A DNA stretch of 64,000 bases from Tubiluchus corallicola. Its lineage: Eukaryota > Priapulida > Priapulimorpha > Priapulimorphida > Tubiluchidae. Positions 50,560-63,750 of the stretch are shown one piece after another. Within the stretch, counting starts at the first letter, position 1. The number at the start of each line of letters is the position of its first letter. The notes under the pieces were generated by a model that saw only the letters and a program-made list of their open reading frames with translations, searched no databases and had not been told where the DNA came from. The translations under genes and the position numbers were made by a program. The DNA lies in NCBI GenBank assembly GCA_030141605.1, contig JAQGDQ010000268.1, positions 16,281-80,280 on the forward strand, written 5' to 3'.

Positions 50560-53216
50560 TGAGAGGAAGTGTGAAAATGTTTTGACACACCTTGGACTTG
50601 AAATGGGCATTTTGCGAACATCTTGACCCATTACATTACCGCATATTTTAGTCACCGTTTTTTCAGGTGACATTTCACTGTAACGTTTCGTTATAAACGG
50701 TAGTGCAGGTCTTTGATCTGGAAACCTAATTCATCACTGACCGATGCACAAAATCTACATGCATGTATTATCATGCAAAAAGACTGCCCTTACATAGTTT
50801 AGTAGGCTGATGTTATGATATACGACGTAAAGCTTGTGTAACTTGCAATGTTTTTCTTGTTATAAAGAAACTTGCTTAGCCATTATGTAACATGCTGGAT
50901 AGGTGTTATTTATTGCATATTATAGAATATATTATGATGCGCCATACAAGCTCCAATGTACAGCAATAAACACATTACAGCAGCGGCAAAATGTGGCAGA
51001 TTTACTTGGAATTGCGAAATTCACTTCTGTTTTCGCCGTCTTGCCAAAAGATGGAGCTGCTAATCCTGACAGTACGTGCTTTCAGGCACGCTCGTCAGTG
51101 TGCTGCGTTCTGCCATTGCGTAATGCATGTTGATGTAAACTAGGCTAGATGAATCCCCGTGAATCCTAGATGAAACTGTACTTTGATCAAAATGCGTGTT
51201 TACACTTACGTTATAGCGAACGGGAGGCACGTCTTGACTGCACAGGGAGAGTTTTCTATTAGAGAAGGAACTCCAAATTGCGAATAAATATGCTTTGTTT
51301 ATATATTTCAATACAAATGCTAATATACGTAAGTGTGCTTATTTTAAAAGCCCAATGGAAATTTTTTTGTTAGTATCCTATTTTTTCTTTTGTGCGCATT
51401 TAATAAAGCTCTTTCCGTCTGCCCAATATAAGATATAGGTAATATGTCAAATGTAAATTTTATGATCCATCGAAGTAAGAAGTTTCACTTAATTAAAAAA
51501 GTAATTTGGTTTTATAAATTGCTTTGCTATGCTTACTTGTTTGAGTTGTTTTACATTGTACTATGGATGTAGAATGATGAAAAATGAGGAGACCGGAAGA
51601 GGAGGACTGTGACCTGAACTTTTCTTGCAAAGTGAACAATAATAAAAAAACTTCCTCCTCGTCTTTGCCTTTCATGAGACTGCCGGGAAACAGGAATAAT
51701 GATAGCCATTTGGTTTGGTAACTGTGTTTCATGCACAGTTTCAAGCACATGTCTAGGGTGAAATAATTATTAAATACATAAGCTAAATTTCCGTTTCTGA
51801 AAATGACATTAATGTCAGTAACTAATTGCGGTCACCTGCCGGGCGTGGAAGATAAACGCTTGTATTGGCAGGAATATGCATGCGGGATTGTAGTGCCGTT
51901 ATATTTGGCGGGAAATTGGGTTAGTGTAGCTGCTCTGTCGTTGTTGTTACAGTTGTAGTTGAGTACGCGCGAAAGAACAGATGTGGGCATTTACATGGAG
52001 TTCACCAGCTGCCCTCGTCGGTTCGAGATTATAGAGCTATGAAATTAATCGTAGCAAAACGCGCCTTTTTGCATTGTTCTTGAATGGTTATACGTAAAGC
52101 AATGTTGCAAAATTCCAAACAAACAGTTATGCACTGTAGCTTAGTTCAGTTTTGCATAATTGGAACTCAGATTTTAATATATGCTGACGCTGTAAAGTCG
52201 TGAATGCTCATTGTAATGCTGTAGCAAGCACTGTTTAGATTTTTCGCCATTTTAACGATTTTTTTTTTTGGAAATTTTTGTGGTGCTAAACCTGTGCGGA
52301 ACTGCATAGCTTTTATTCTTTTATAAAGAAGCATTATCTTGTGATTATTACGCAGTACAGGGATGTTATTTTAACTGCACAACGATTAACTTTCCAATAA
52401 CCGGGGTGCGACGCCTAGGATTTTCTGAGAGAAATAACTGATCTTTCTTACTGACCGCAAATAATAATTTAATAAATACGTCCTTTTTGAACTACTATAT
52501 TATTTTTAGCATTGTCTTTCTAGAACTGAGGTCCAGCTAACTAGTCGAGTCAGCATCCATACGAACATTGAAGCATTTTTGAACTTAATGAAAATCAGAA
52601 CTTTAGATCTGATCACTTAAAACATCATTGAAGATAAAGTATAGCACAAAAAAGCCTTCAACGATCCTCACCGATGCATGTTTCCATTTTTATTCACAAA
52701 CGTATTTTTTTTGAATAATGTAATACGTATATTATGTAATATATTTCACGTACGTGAATGTAGAACTTAAATTGTAGTTAATTGGTAGATGAGGTATCAA
52801 GCTTGCATATGAGTCAGTAAGTATGGTATGTGTAAGTTATCAACATCATTTGTGACAACTCTGGTGTTTATCATCATCAAGCTCATAACCCCGATGCTGA
52901 ACTCAAAAGAATAAATCTAATTAAATCCTGATACCTGTGTTTGTGGTGGCTTCCCGCCCGCATACCTATACAAATTTCATGGTCTAAATTAAGGTTAAAT
53001 GCTGCACATCATACTGGTCTATATTAAGGACATTAGGTCACTGTGCGTAATTTTCCATGATTGTCATATTCCTGTGAGGACTTGGACTGTATTTTCCTTC
53101 ATCCACCATCCCATCTTTTCTGTTCAGGCTTATGGTGCATTTAAACAATTTTTAGCTGACTGTGCTAGATTTCATCAAGTACATCAACATAAGCAAAATT
53201 TAGGAAGCTCACGGTT
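50560..53216. other. Intergenic or brat 5'UTR intron, nothing recognisable
   Basis: AT-rich without supported features. Confidence 0.4.
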
Positions 53217-53250
53217 GTATTATTATTATTATTAGTAGTATTATTATTAT
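53217..53250. repeat. (TTA)n microsatellite
   Basis: About eleven units interrupted by AGTAG. Confidence 0.9.
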
Positions 53251-53642
53251 GGAAGGCAGATTTATTGTTGATGTGATGGGCGTTCTGTCGAGTCTTATCA
53301 TAATTTTGACTTTTGACTGTTACAGTCAAATATATAACAGTCTTATGCTTAGAAATATACGACTGACAAGGTGCTATATATTCGCTTACAAAAGTAATAA
53401 AAAAAACGAAAGGTTCTGCACGCAGGTGTTTACCGTTTGCAGTGTTTATATCATTCAGTGCATTGCCCACCTGCCTGATTCATATAATATTATGAGCATT
53501 TGTGTTTGAATAAGATAGCATGTATGTTTACATGTATTATGTATGTACACATCCCGCTATCATAATTTTGGTGATCATAATATAGTGACATGATTGTGTC
53601 GACAGGCAAAGGGGTTCATTGTCTCGGTTCTCTTTTTTTCAG

Positions 53643-53670
53643 ATTTTAATCAGCAATTAACAGTACATTA
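53643..53670 (+). promoter_or_regulatory. brat 5' leader after a 3' splice site
   Basis: A ctctttttttcag acceptor ends at 53642, 28 bases before the start codon. An in-frame TAA lies in the leader, which fixes the ATG at 53671 (a second in-frame ATG follows four codons later). Confidence 0.65.
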
Positions 53671-54438
53671 ATGAAGAGCGAGATGTCATCTCCGTGTCCC
53701 TCCTCTACTGACAGCATTCCGAGCATCGGATCTAGTCTGCCGCCCAGCGAACCGGATGTCGAAGTTCATCACGGCAACAGCACCAGTACAAAGTGTGGTC
53801 TGTGCAGTGAGACATTCACGGTGCCGAAAGTACTAGACTGCTTTCACACATTCTGTCAGCCTTGTTTGGAAAAAGTGCAGTTAGTGCCGGAGAAAATAGC
53901 ATGTCCAGAATGTCACGCCATCACGCCGCTTCCCTCTAATGGCGTGTATGGTCTGATGTCTGACATTGCTGTGAGTAGCATTCTTGAGTCAGCAGCAGTC
54001 AATGTGAACAATCTAACTTGCACTGGCTGCAAGAGTAAAGAGACTAATGCTGTGGCACGGTGCTTTGACTGTGCAAATTTCCTATGTCCCAATTGTGTAA
54101 TGGCACATCAGTTTATGCATTGTTTTGAAGGCCACCGCGTCCTCACGCTGGGCGAGCTCCAGAATGGGAAGGACGACATGCACATGGAGAAGTCCGTCAG
54201 TTGCCCACGACACAAGGGTGACGCACTTAAGTATTATTGCAGAAGTTGTGATGTACCGATTTGCAAGGAGTGCACTAGCATAGAACATCCGAAGGGCCTT
54301 CATGATTTTGATCACATGAGCGCAGTGGAAATGGCAATGGTTACTGCAGTCACTCAATTAGTCGATGAAGGCAAAATGAAGGCTAAAGAACTGAAGATGG
54401 CATTGAAGACGGTAGAACACACTGGAAACAGACTACAG
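53671..54438 (+). CDS. brat: brat coding exon 1 (RING, two B-boxes, start of coiled coil)
   Basis: 256 codons ending in phase 0 at a CAG/gtaaat donor (54439). The last residues, KTVEHTGNRLQ, belong to the coiled coil that continues in exon 2. Confidence 0.94.
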
Positions 54439-57136
54439 GTAAATTCAGTTCTCATACATATTGTATGAAGTTTAATCTTAAACACTGTTAATTTTAGTAG
54501 GTTGATGTATTTAGCTTATTACTAGGGATAATTTTCCAAGATAAGACTCTGAACCAGTCTTGAGCACTTCCTTCGATATATTTGAACATCCTTCTTTAAC
54601 AAAAGTTGGCTTAATGGTCTTTTTATGGCAGTCACACATCCGTTTACAAGCTGGGCCTTGGCAGTGAAGCTGAATCTGTAGCTATGTACACTTCATGATT
54701 AGTCAGCCATTCTGCTTGCTTTTGTAGATCCCAAATATTTCACAGGATGAGAAACGAACTGAACAAAAAGCTAGCAAATCTCGACTGATTAATAATTGGA
54801 CTAGATTGCTGCAAGAATGTAAATAAAAAAATACAATACAATACATAACCTCATATACTGTTGTGAAATAATGTCGGATATTTTTCCTCTTAATTTAAGA
54901 AGAAATTTGTGCTAAGTGAGCAAGAATACTTCTGTGTTTAGCATATTAAGAATCTGACACATTACACTCAAAGCCAGTATGCTGCAACAATTCCTGATGA
55001 TCCTGATCAGCTGGAATCATGTGGCACACCTACATGATTTAGAGGAACCAGTTCATTTTGCAGATGTGGACATTTCTAAGACTAATTTCACTTCATTAAA
55101 TTTATTTTTTATAACACTACAGTTATCGAAGCAAATGTAAGAAGAAGATTCTTAGCAAACTGTCCCACAGTCTTCTTTCTAGTCTACAATTTGAGACATA
55201 ACTTAGTAACTAACTTTAACAATGCATGGTCAATGCACTTTCATACGTAGAACTAATTTGTATAACCTATGTAAAGTAAACTTTTTGTTCTGTTTCTTAC
55301 TCTCGAATGCTAACGCGACAGCAGAGTCATTGTTAATTATGCCCCTTAATTCAAATTTGTCATACAGTATTTTGAGACTTTTTTGTACTTTATTGCTTTT
55401 TTCTTGTTTAGATTCAATACCAAAAAGCACAAACGGAGATTAGTGAAACATACAACTTCTATAGATCTATGATAGAGGAGCGGAAGCAAGAGACTCTAAA
55501 AGAATTAGAGGCAGTTTATGCTGCTAAAAATGTATCATTGAATGGCGTATCTTCCAAAATTGAGGAAACCGCACAACGACTATACAACGGCTGTGACTTC
55601 ATTGAGCGTCTTCTGAAGCATGCCAGCAACGTAGAGGTGCTTATGTACAAGAAAGACCTGCAACAACGGATGCACGGTTTATTCGGGTACACACCAGATG
55701 TCAGTAATCAGAACACATACGACTTTGAGTTTGTATCTAACTATCAAGCCATCCAAATTGGGGTGCGTAATACTTATGGCTACATCAGACAGAGTACTGA
55801 TTTTACACCACCTACAAATCCAGTGCGTCCACAGCCGATAGCAAGGCCAAATGGTCAGATCAACAGTTTGAGCAATGGCTTTTCGAACAGCATCGTGAAT
55901 GGTATAAGTACCATTCCGAGTGGCTTAAACAATGTATTAAATGGCTTCACTAATACCATGTCCAACGGTTACCATCACAATTCACAGAACCATCCTGGAC
56001 ATCATGCACCTCACCATGGAAGCCATCGACCTCAACATCCGGTTGTTACCAACAGTGGAAGTAACCTCTTTGATCCTCCTCAGAACCTGCTAGTGACAAA
56101 ACCTTTCAGCAGCAGCAATAGCTCATTGAGTTCTTTCCCAACAAATGACATAAATTTGTATGAAAAATGGTCAAATGGCGGAACTGTGGATATCTTCAGC
56201 AACGGAACCGACCACTTTGGTCCTCCAACTGACTCCATTGGCCTGGATCTTGCCTCAAAATTGATTACCACTAACATATTTCCACCTAAGTGTCAGATTC
56301 GGAGGCAGAAAATGATTTATCACTGCAAATTTGGTGAGTTTGGCGTGATGGAGGGTCAGTTTACAGAGCCCAGTGGCGTTGCAGTGAATGCACAGAACGA
56401 CATCATCGTAGCAGATACCAACAATCATCGCATTCAGATATTTGACAAGGAGGGCCGTTTCAAATTTCAGTTTGGTGAGTGTGGCAAGAGAGACGGTCAG
56501 TTGTTGTATCCCAACAGGGTTGCCGTCATCAAAACTTCTGGTGACATCATTGTAACGGAACGAAGCCCAACTCATCAAATCCAGATATATAACCAATATG
56601 GTCAATTTGTGCGTAAATTTGGTGCCAACATACTGCAGCATCCCCGTGGTGTTACCGTTGACAACAAAGGCCGAATCATTGTAGTCGAATGCAAGGTTAT
56701 GCGAGTGATAATCTTCAGCCAAATGGGAGAAGTATTACAAAAGTTTGGTTGTTCCAAACATCTAGAATTTCCAAATGGAGTCGTAGTCAACGACAAGCAG
56801 GAGATCTTTATCAGCGACAATCGAGCTCACTGCGTGAAAGTGTTCAACTATGACGGCGTCTACCTGCGGCAGATCGGAGGCGAGGGTATCACCAACTATC
56901 CGATCGGTGTCGGCATCAACCACGCCGGAGAGATCCTGATTGCTGATAATCACAACAACTTCAACATCACCATTTTCAAGCAAGATGGCACGCTCATGAA
57001 TGCGCTGGAAAGCAAGGTTAAGCATGCACAATGTTTCGACGTATCGCTAATGGATGATGGATCTGTAGTTCTGGCTAGCAAAGACTACAGATTGTATATT
57101 TACAGGTATATTCAAGTCCCAAGCATTGGTTTGTAA
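53671..57136 (+). CDS. brat: Brat-type TRIM-NHL protein with RING finger (gene span, 2 coding exons)
   Basis: Exons 53671-54438 and 55412-57136 join to 830 residues. A Ser/Pro-rich N-terminus is followed by a C3HC4 RING (Cys42, 45, 57, His59, Cys62, 65, 78, 81), B-box 1 (from Cys117), B-box 2 (from Cys178), a coiled coil (about 225-330), a linker rich in Asn/Gly/Ser/His and six NHL repeats from about residue 556 to the end. The NHL part (KMIYHCKFGEFGVMEGQFTE onward) is nearly identical to Drosophila Brat, including the ECKVMRVIIF and FISDNRAHCVKVFNY blades that form its RNA- and partner-binding face. Brat represses translation of target mRNAs with Pumilio and limits growth and stem-cell fate. 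Fly Brat lacks a RING; this protein has a complete one and could be a ubiquitin ligase. No filamin domain, unlike TRIM2/3/71. Confidence 0.95.
54439..55411 (+). other. brat intron between coding exons, nothing recognisable
   Basis: 973-bp AT-rich intron with GT-AG ends. Confidence 0.8.
55412..57136 (+). CDS. brat: brat coding exon 2 (coiled coil, linker, NHL propeller, stop)
   Basis: Acceptor ttcttgtttag. It begins IQYQKAQTEISETYNFYRSM, matching the fly coiled coil, and runs 574 codons to TAA at 57134-57136. The first ATG inside the exon (55469) is internal, not a start. Confidence 0.94.
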   Translation: MQYQKAQTEISETYNFYRSMIEERKQETLKELEAVYAAKNVSLNGVSSKIEETAQRLYNGCDFIERLLKHASNVEVLMYKKDLQQRMHGLFGYTPDVSNQNTYDFEFVSNYQAIQIGVRNTYGYIRQSTDFTPPTNPVRPQPIARPNGQINSLSNGFSNSIVNGISTIPSGLNNVLNGFTNTMSNGYHHNSQNHPGHHAPHHGSHRPQHPVVTNSGSNLFDPPQNLLVTKPFSSSNSSLSSFPTNDINLYEKWSNGGTVDIFSNGTDHFGPPTDSIGLDLASKLITTNIFPPKCQIRRQKMIYHCKFGEFGVMEGQFTEPSGVAVNAQNDIIVADTNNHRIQIFDKEGRFKFQFGECGKRDGQLLYPNRVAVIKTSGDIIVTERSPTHQIQIYNQYGQFVRKFGANILQHPRGVTVDNKGRIIVVECKVMRVIIFSQMGEVLQKFGCSKHLEFPNGVVVNDKQEIFISDNRAHCVKVFNYDGVYLRQIGGEGITNYPIGVGINHAGEILIADNHNNFNITIFKQDGTLMNALESKVKHAQCFDVSLMDDGSVVLASKDYRLYIYRYIQVPSIGL

Positions 57137-59392
57137 ATTAACCAGAAATTACCAAAATATCTTCTGTTTCCTCACCTCTACACTCCAACTGCTGAAGCTT
57201 ATTTGTTACAGCTAAGATTAATTTGTACTCGTTTTGAGTTTTTAAAACTGCAGGAATTTTGAAGTTTGTGTGAATTCACTTACTGCACATTTGATTTTTT
57301 AGTTGTTTAGTGATGCACGTTTTGGTGTTAATTCAGAAGTGTTTAATTTTTTCCAACATTACAGTGTTGGCTCAGAATTTTTGATAAGTTATTTTATTAT
57401 TCTCTCTCAAGGAGTCTCGTTATGTATGGTAATTATGCAATGTTTGTTGACTTGATTTGTACTTGTTGATGTTAACATTGATATGGTGGCAATTATCTTT
57501 GATCGTGTTTAACTAGGTTATATATTATTAATTATTTTAGCTTGAGCAATTGAAGTCAATGTATCGTCACTGATGTTTAGTTACTGTTGCTGTAATAAGT
57601 AATTTATTAACAGTAAAGAGAACCTCGGTGTGATCCACATATCTGGCCTCCTTGTGCTCATTTAGTGGTAGCAGTTTAATTTATCCGTTGATAATGCGGT
57701 GTTCTCTGATTAAGAATTTGTGGTATATTTTATTATGGAGCCTTTTGCCGTATAATTTTGTATCACTTTGATAAATGCTAAATGTTATGCCAAGATCCTA
57801 GTGTATCTGTATTCGTGAGTTTTAAACAATGGAAGCAAGGTGTCATTTGTATCGCATTTTGATAGTCTTCAAAAATAATTTTAATATGCTCAAGAGCTGT
57901 TGTCGTTCTTTATAGTTACAAGAATATGGTGATTTTTCGTTTGCCTTCCTGTTGAATAGAATTGGATCTCTTTGGAGTGCTTAGGGTTCAGTTTGCCTTG
58001 GCTGTACGATTGCATTGTTAATGGCTTAAATGTTTTATTTTGAGTGTTGTTGCTCGCCTTGAATATTTGCATGCGAACAAAGATTCGAATCGTTGCCATC
58101 TTGAAGTTTTTTGTTGGATCACATTTTGTTGCAAGTTTATTGGTATTAGGTTACGTTGGGAGCTGATGGGGCGTGTTCTAAAATTGACTGGCAGGCCAAG
58201 CATCGGTGCTACCCTTGAGCACTTAGAAAGTAATGGACCAAAAAAGGGAATTTCGAGATCATTCCACCAAGAAATTGTTGTCTATTTTTATAAAAAAGAA
58301 AAATTGCGCATTCAAAGCGCAACTATCTGCTTTCAAGTCTCTAGTTGAACTGCATTATAATCTAGTCTTGTTTTCCATACATTGAGGATGTTTTAGAATT
58401 TCTTGAGTAATCAGATAAAGCAGAATGTATTAGTAACGTACATTTATGGACTAGTCTGTTCTGTTTCTCAGACATGCAGCTGTCCTCAATACTAATTTTC
58501 TTGTTGAGTTATACTGTTTAGACTTGCATTTTAAATATTGTTGAAAAAGTGGGAAAGAATCTCATGGTAATTCCTCATAATTCGCTCGACTGGCAAGCAT
58601 CGGCAGTGTTCTACAATTCTAATGAAGTTAGCAGTAATCTGTGATTATTATTTTTGTGTAGGTTCTTCACTACCTCGCACATATTCAGACTGGTGTTAGA
58701 ATGTAATTCATTCCTTCCAGAATTGTTCTGTGTGTTCTATGAGCAAGATCTGTTCTTATTTTGTCACAATCAACTTTTCATACTGCAGTTTTACTTTTAA
58801 AAACCCTGATAGAATGTAGTTACATGTATTTCATATTTTTATTTTAAGTAAATTATTGTGCAGTATGGCGAGAATGTAATCATTAGTTAATGCCGACTTT
58901 GTGTAATACATTGTGCTTTATTTAGAGATAAGACCAAAATTACCCGGCTATCATAGCCGTTCTTAAAGTTCTTGTTGATATTATTTAACCGTTCCATATA
59001 AACAAGACCAAAAATTTGTGAATTATAACTAATAATAAATGTAGAATGTTGTGGATATATAATTTTAAGTTTTGTTAGTGTCAAAAATGATAAAAAACAA
59101 CAAAAAATGTGTTTTTGTATACGTAGTTAATGTTGTTTGACACGGTAATTATCGTTCTTGTGAAAAATTCTGTTTATAGTCAGATTAGGGGAATTAATGT
59201 CACTTCTTACTTTTTTTGACTACTCTTTCTGTATTACTATTTTTGTGATTAAAAGAGATTGCCTAATTTTTTTACATGGATGCCCTTAGTTTTTTCTTGG
59301 GGAGTTTTTCAAGAAAACTTAGGAATAAAAATACTTCTCTTGATCAATTATCAAGTTTTTGCTTAAGGAGGTGACATTATTTTGTTAATAAA
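57137..59392 (+). other. Probable brat 3' untranslated region
   Basis: No coding signal follows the stop. The first clear AATAAA hexamers in the plus strand are at 59324-59329 and 59387-59392, about 2.2 kb downstream, with further ones at 61.5-61.6 kb. A long T-rich 3'UTR is therefore likely, but the true end cannot be fixed. Confidence 0.4.
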
Positions 59393-62300
59393 GTGTAAGG
59401 TAAACGTTGTTTCTTATTATTGTTATAATTGTTCTTGGCAGTCGATGTTTATCTATACTTGTTGTAGTGCCTATCGCTTGTTTCCATGGCAACTAAGTAT
59501 TGTACGATATTTAGAGGTAATTGAAGTTTTTCGATATTATTGCTTTGTAGATGCTGCTGTTTGTTGTGCCATGCTGTTTTAATTATTACGATAGAGAATA
59601 GTTATTGTGTCTATTATTATAGTGAAGATTTATTCCTTTGTGTAATGTTAGTAGTTGGATGAGAATCATATCGTTTTTGTACATGCAAATGCTCGCTGGT
59701 CTGGCCATCTTGTTGAACGCATGCAGTGTGCATGGACAAAACAGTGCTATAGTTTGTGCAATGTAATTATGATGCAGTGCAGCTGGGTGTGGTACACGCC
59801 ACGCCCGACACGTAACCCATGCCAAAGAGGCAAATCAGCAATCATGATGCCATATGGATCAAAGACCAGCTTGTTCATTTGTGTTAATATTTGTTACTTG
59901 TTGATATTTGTGAATTTATATTATATTTATCTTTGCCCATCTCTGACCAATTTATGTGGGCCAGAATTTGATGTTTAGTAAATAGCAGCAGTATTCGCAA
60001 GCAGCAGTGGGGTGTAGGAGCGAGTTGCAGCTTGCATTGTCTGGTTTATAGAGGCGCTGTACTGTGTATGTCTGGCCCACTTGCTCCAATCGTGCTGAAA
60101 TTTTTTTACGTGGCTCTCATTTTTGAAGTTGGCATTATTATTATAGTTATTAATACTGTTATTTACAACTAATATGTGTGTGAGTTGTCGTTCAACTTGT
60201 CGTATGGTACGTACGTCACTGTTCTCTTGACTCGATCTTTGTGACACAACTAACGCTGTGGGCAGAGCAGGTTTACATAAACGCAGCTTTTTCTCCCATG
60301 TGGATAAAATTTTAATGTGGGAATAGCGTCATAATAAGAGCTGACAAACGTAGGGCTTAACCAGTGCATTCACGATTTGCTTGACAAGATTTTGAGATGC
60401 TCATGCTTGTGTGGCCGAAGATGCCCACTGCTTTGTCCAGCATTTGATCGGGTCAAAGGTCAGCTGTACTTGGTGTCAAAGTTAATTTTTTGTTGATATA
60501 GCGATAGTCGTTTTATCTATGCTAGCCAAAGTAGCCTAGCTTTGCACCGTTGTGACCAATTATCTTAACTCTTTTGGTGGTCCTTAATTATCTATGTATG
60601 ATATCCGTTGTTCAGTGCTTGCTTTGTCAAAAGTATGTGCTCTTTGCCGTAGTTTTTGTTGAATGTTCATCAGGACGTCAGCCACCAAAAGTGTTTTGAT
60701 GAAGTTGTATTTGCTGTTTACAATTTTAGTAACTTTTCTAGAGTTAATATCGTTTAATAATTTAAGAATCTTGTTTTTATTTAATTTAATATAACCAGTT
60801 TGAGGATTTTGAAACTAGTGTGTGTGAATTTAACGTACATTCCACTGAAGAAGCAATGTGCATTTTGCAATCCAGTTGTGTTTTTCTTTTTTCATTTTAC
60901 TTGCATAAATTTCTATATGTTTGTTGGTGTTTTAATTTTGCACACAGAGTGACTAATGTACGTTCTCTATTTTTGTTCTTATAATTAGATTTACCACTGT
61001 AGTGTACGTACACAGCACTTATATTGCAATGTGCCTTGATTGGGTCACAGCCCGAAAGAGCCAGCCGCAAACACATTGTGGTCGAGATACTATTCTTCTA
61101 TTATAACAATACTGTTACAATATTAATAATCTTGTTTGTTAATTCTAGATACTTGCTATTAATATTCGGTGTACTCGCATTATTACCTAAGCAGTCGTAT
61201 TTACTCCTGCACGTAATATTTGTAATAGTGTTTAGTTATTTACCCGTTGAACATTGTATAATTCCAGAAAAATTCTTCGCCTGCTATTTTTGATATGTGA
61301 AAATTTAATTTTCTTGAAGTGAACCACTCTATATTTGCACTTGGATGGCTGGGGATACTCCTCTGGCTGTGGCTGTTATCTTCCATCTTGGAGTGCATTG
61401 TTCAGTCGAACTTGCAATGCCTCCGGGTCACCTGTCTCGTATCTACTGGTTTTTAACTTTATAAAAAATACATTAGATTTGTTTAAATCAATTGATAGTC
61501 TGTTTTATTATTATTGTTACCGTCTTTCAGTCGTTTGTTACATCTTCAGTGAATGTAATAAATAAAGTGAATGTTTTGTTTGCTCTAGTAAATAAATAAA
61601 ACGTTGTTTTTTGTGTTTTATTGGATTTCTTCTGTTTTTGCATGTGTACTTATGTTGTATTGTTACACAAACATTTATTGCATCTGTACAATCACAATAA
61701 ACTATCTAACAAATCAATTATGCAGATCTGATTACCCAGTATCATAATGATTTGCTTATTTCTGGTATGGGCAACATTGCTAGGGTTATGACGGCTTACC
61801 GCCTTCGATCATAAGCGATTAATGAAAACGGGTCACATTTAAAGCAAGAAGTTCGAGTCCAAGCCAAGTAGTCTTGGGATTACAGGTTTTTCATTTTTAC
61901 TCCTGGTAATTTGACAAGGGATCGCTATATGGTGTACGTTACTGTCTGTAGCAATGTCGGCATCCTAATGTAATAACTTGGTGCACAATTGCGTTTGTTA
62001 TCAAGAATAATTTGCAAAGTATTCTTGGTACTCTATCAGTTTAAAAATATAGTAAGGATTTCGATGAACTTAAAATAAAATTCATTATGGTTGGCACAAA
62101 ACACAACTTCGGGATTTTGAGATAGTACATCAAAGTAAAGTCAGTAATACACATAGAGAAAACCTACTACAAATTGTAATTATTATTACTAAATAGATCA
62201 ACTATTCTATTGCTGCCGTATTTATGCCGATGTTACACAAGCTTTCAAATAGTAAGCATTTATTGCCGTAATTATAAAATTGACCACTTTAGACCTACAT

Positions 62301-63548
62301 TTTGTCATTTATGTATACAGCTACAGATTTATGATTACCTTGTTAGACTAACCGAATAATTAATTGTAACAAAGACCTTCAAAATAGAGCTAGCAGCGAC
62401 AGGATAAACTTATAGTAAGCAAAACAATAAATCCCAGAGCGATATAGCATGTAAAAAAGGAGCTCAGCTGATGTATTGTTGTTGCAAAATTAATCACATT
62501 GTTTTTTTTATTTATTTTTTCTTTTTTTTTGAAGTTTTGAAGACCGTCTTTGGAATGCCCACTTTTTGACTACTTGCCAGTTATTCCAGCTTATTTGCGG
62601 GATATCAACCGTAACTTGTACATAGCTATAAATATAACAGGCTGAACTAGAAGTGCGAAGTTTGTTATGGCATCTTTACTGTAATAACTTAACTAATTTG
62701 GCCTACCAACAGTCCTATACGCGCACATCATATATAATCCTTCACATACAGAAATGAAAATCTCATCTTTCCAACGGCTAATTTAAAAAATAGACCAGCG
62801 CTTCAATTGCTATATTGAAAAAAATTCCATTTATTAGAGGAAAATACTAACTATTTTGCCATCACAAAATTGTTTACGAAAATATGTTGAAAGTCTGAAT
62901 TAACTTTAGAGCCGAGCTCAGTTTGCACATGACTCCCAAACACTGATTCACGGAAGGACTTCTTTGAGAGCAAACATCTTTCGCAAGCTCAGCCTCCACT
63001 GTTCATGAGTCACGGCTGATTTTGCCGCTGATGAAACCACGCATGACTCAGCCAGACACGTCATTGAGAAAAATTCACCAGGGGAGTAGAAATGCACGAC
63101 TTCCATTAAACGAGAGTAAATTATCATCATCTGAGCTTTGAATGTTGTCTTTGGCCTACATTAAAAAGTTCTAACTATTTGTATCTCTGCTAGGTAAGTT
63201 TTATAATCCTTTCTGTTGTTTACTCCATGTAGGCCGCGTATAATTGATTGGTCGTTAATTATTATGACATTTTACCTTGGAAAAATTCACAATGAGTTTT
63301 ATTTATAGGAAAATTTAATTTACTACATCGTTGTTCTAAGACAAAACAAATTTAGAAGCAAGCTGGACTGGTTTAGCAACGACGAGTCTATTCCAGAAAG
63401 TCGCAACAATTCTGGACAGTCTGATGTCATATGCGGTTCTTTACATATGATTTTCCCCAAGCCTTAAAAGAAGAAAAGTAATAGTTTTAAATATCTGAAA
63501 TCTTCAAACTGATGTGTGACACGATGTAATATACCTTTTTGATAGAAA
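59393..63548. other. Intergenic, nothing recognisable
   Basis: Open frames up to 107 codons show no domains. A weak B-box-like AAGTTCGAGTCC near 61850 and AP-1-like TGAGTCA/TGACTCA words near 63007 and 63045 are noted without a supported feature. Confidence 0.4.
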
Positions 63549-63605
63549 GGCGGATTAACCATTAGGCTAAGAAAACTACAGCCTTAAATTGTGATAGGGC
63601 CTCGG
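63549..63605. mobile_element. Possible hAT-type transposon end
   Basis: AGGCGGATTAACCATTAGGC followed by ATAGGGCCTCGG resembles a terminal sequence type of hAT elements known from many animals. No partner end was found. Confidence 0.25.
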
Positions 63606-63750
63606 AATCTTAAGACCGATGGCATATTAAACAGAGATGGTGCTATTTAGTAAACAGGATAACAAAATTATTTTAAACAAGTATATTTTTTCTTTTTTGT
63701 GCATAGCCAGGAAGCAGTTGAGCGATTGAGCCTATATTATTACACAAAAC

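Noticed and set aside
54082-54357. 91-codon minus-strand open frame
   Set aside because: Antisense shadow of brat exon 1.
56255-56722. 155-codon minus-strand open frame
   Set aside because: Antisense shadow of the brat NHL region, whose strong conservation is on the plus strand.
61790-61870. tRNA-like B box AAGTTCGAGTCC
   Set aside because: No convincing A box and no foldable arms.
62940-63070. Cluster of TGAGTCA/TGACTCA words as an AP-1 enhancer
   Set aside because: Two short motifs in 130 bp are not enough evidence without conservation or chromatin data.
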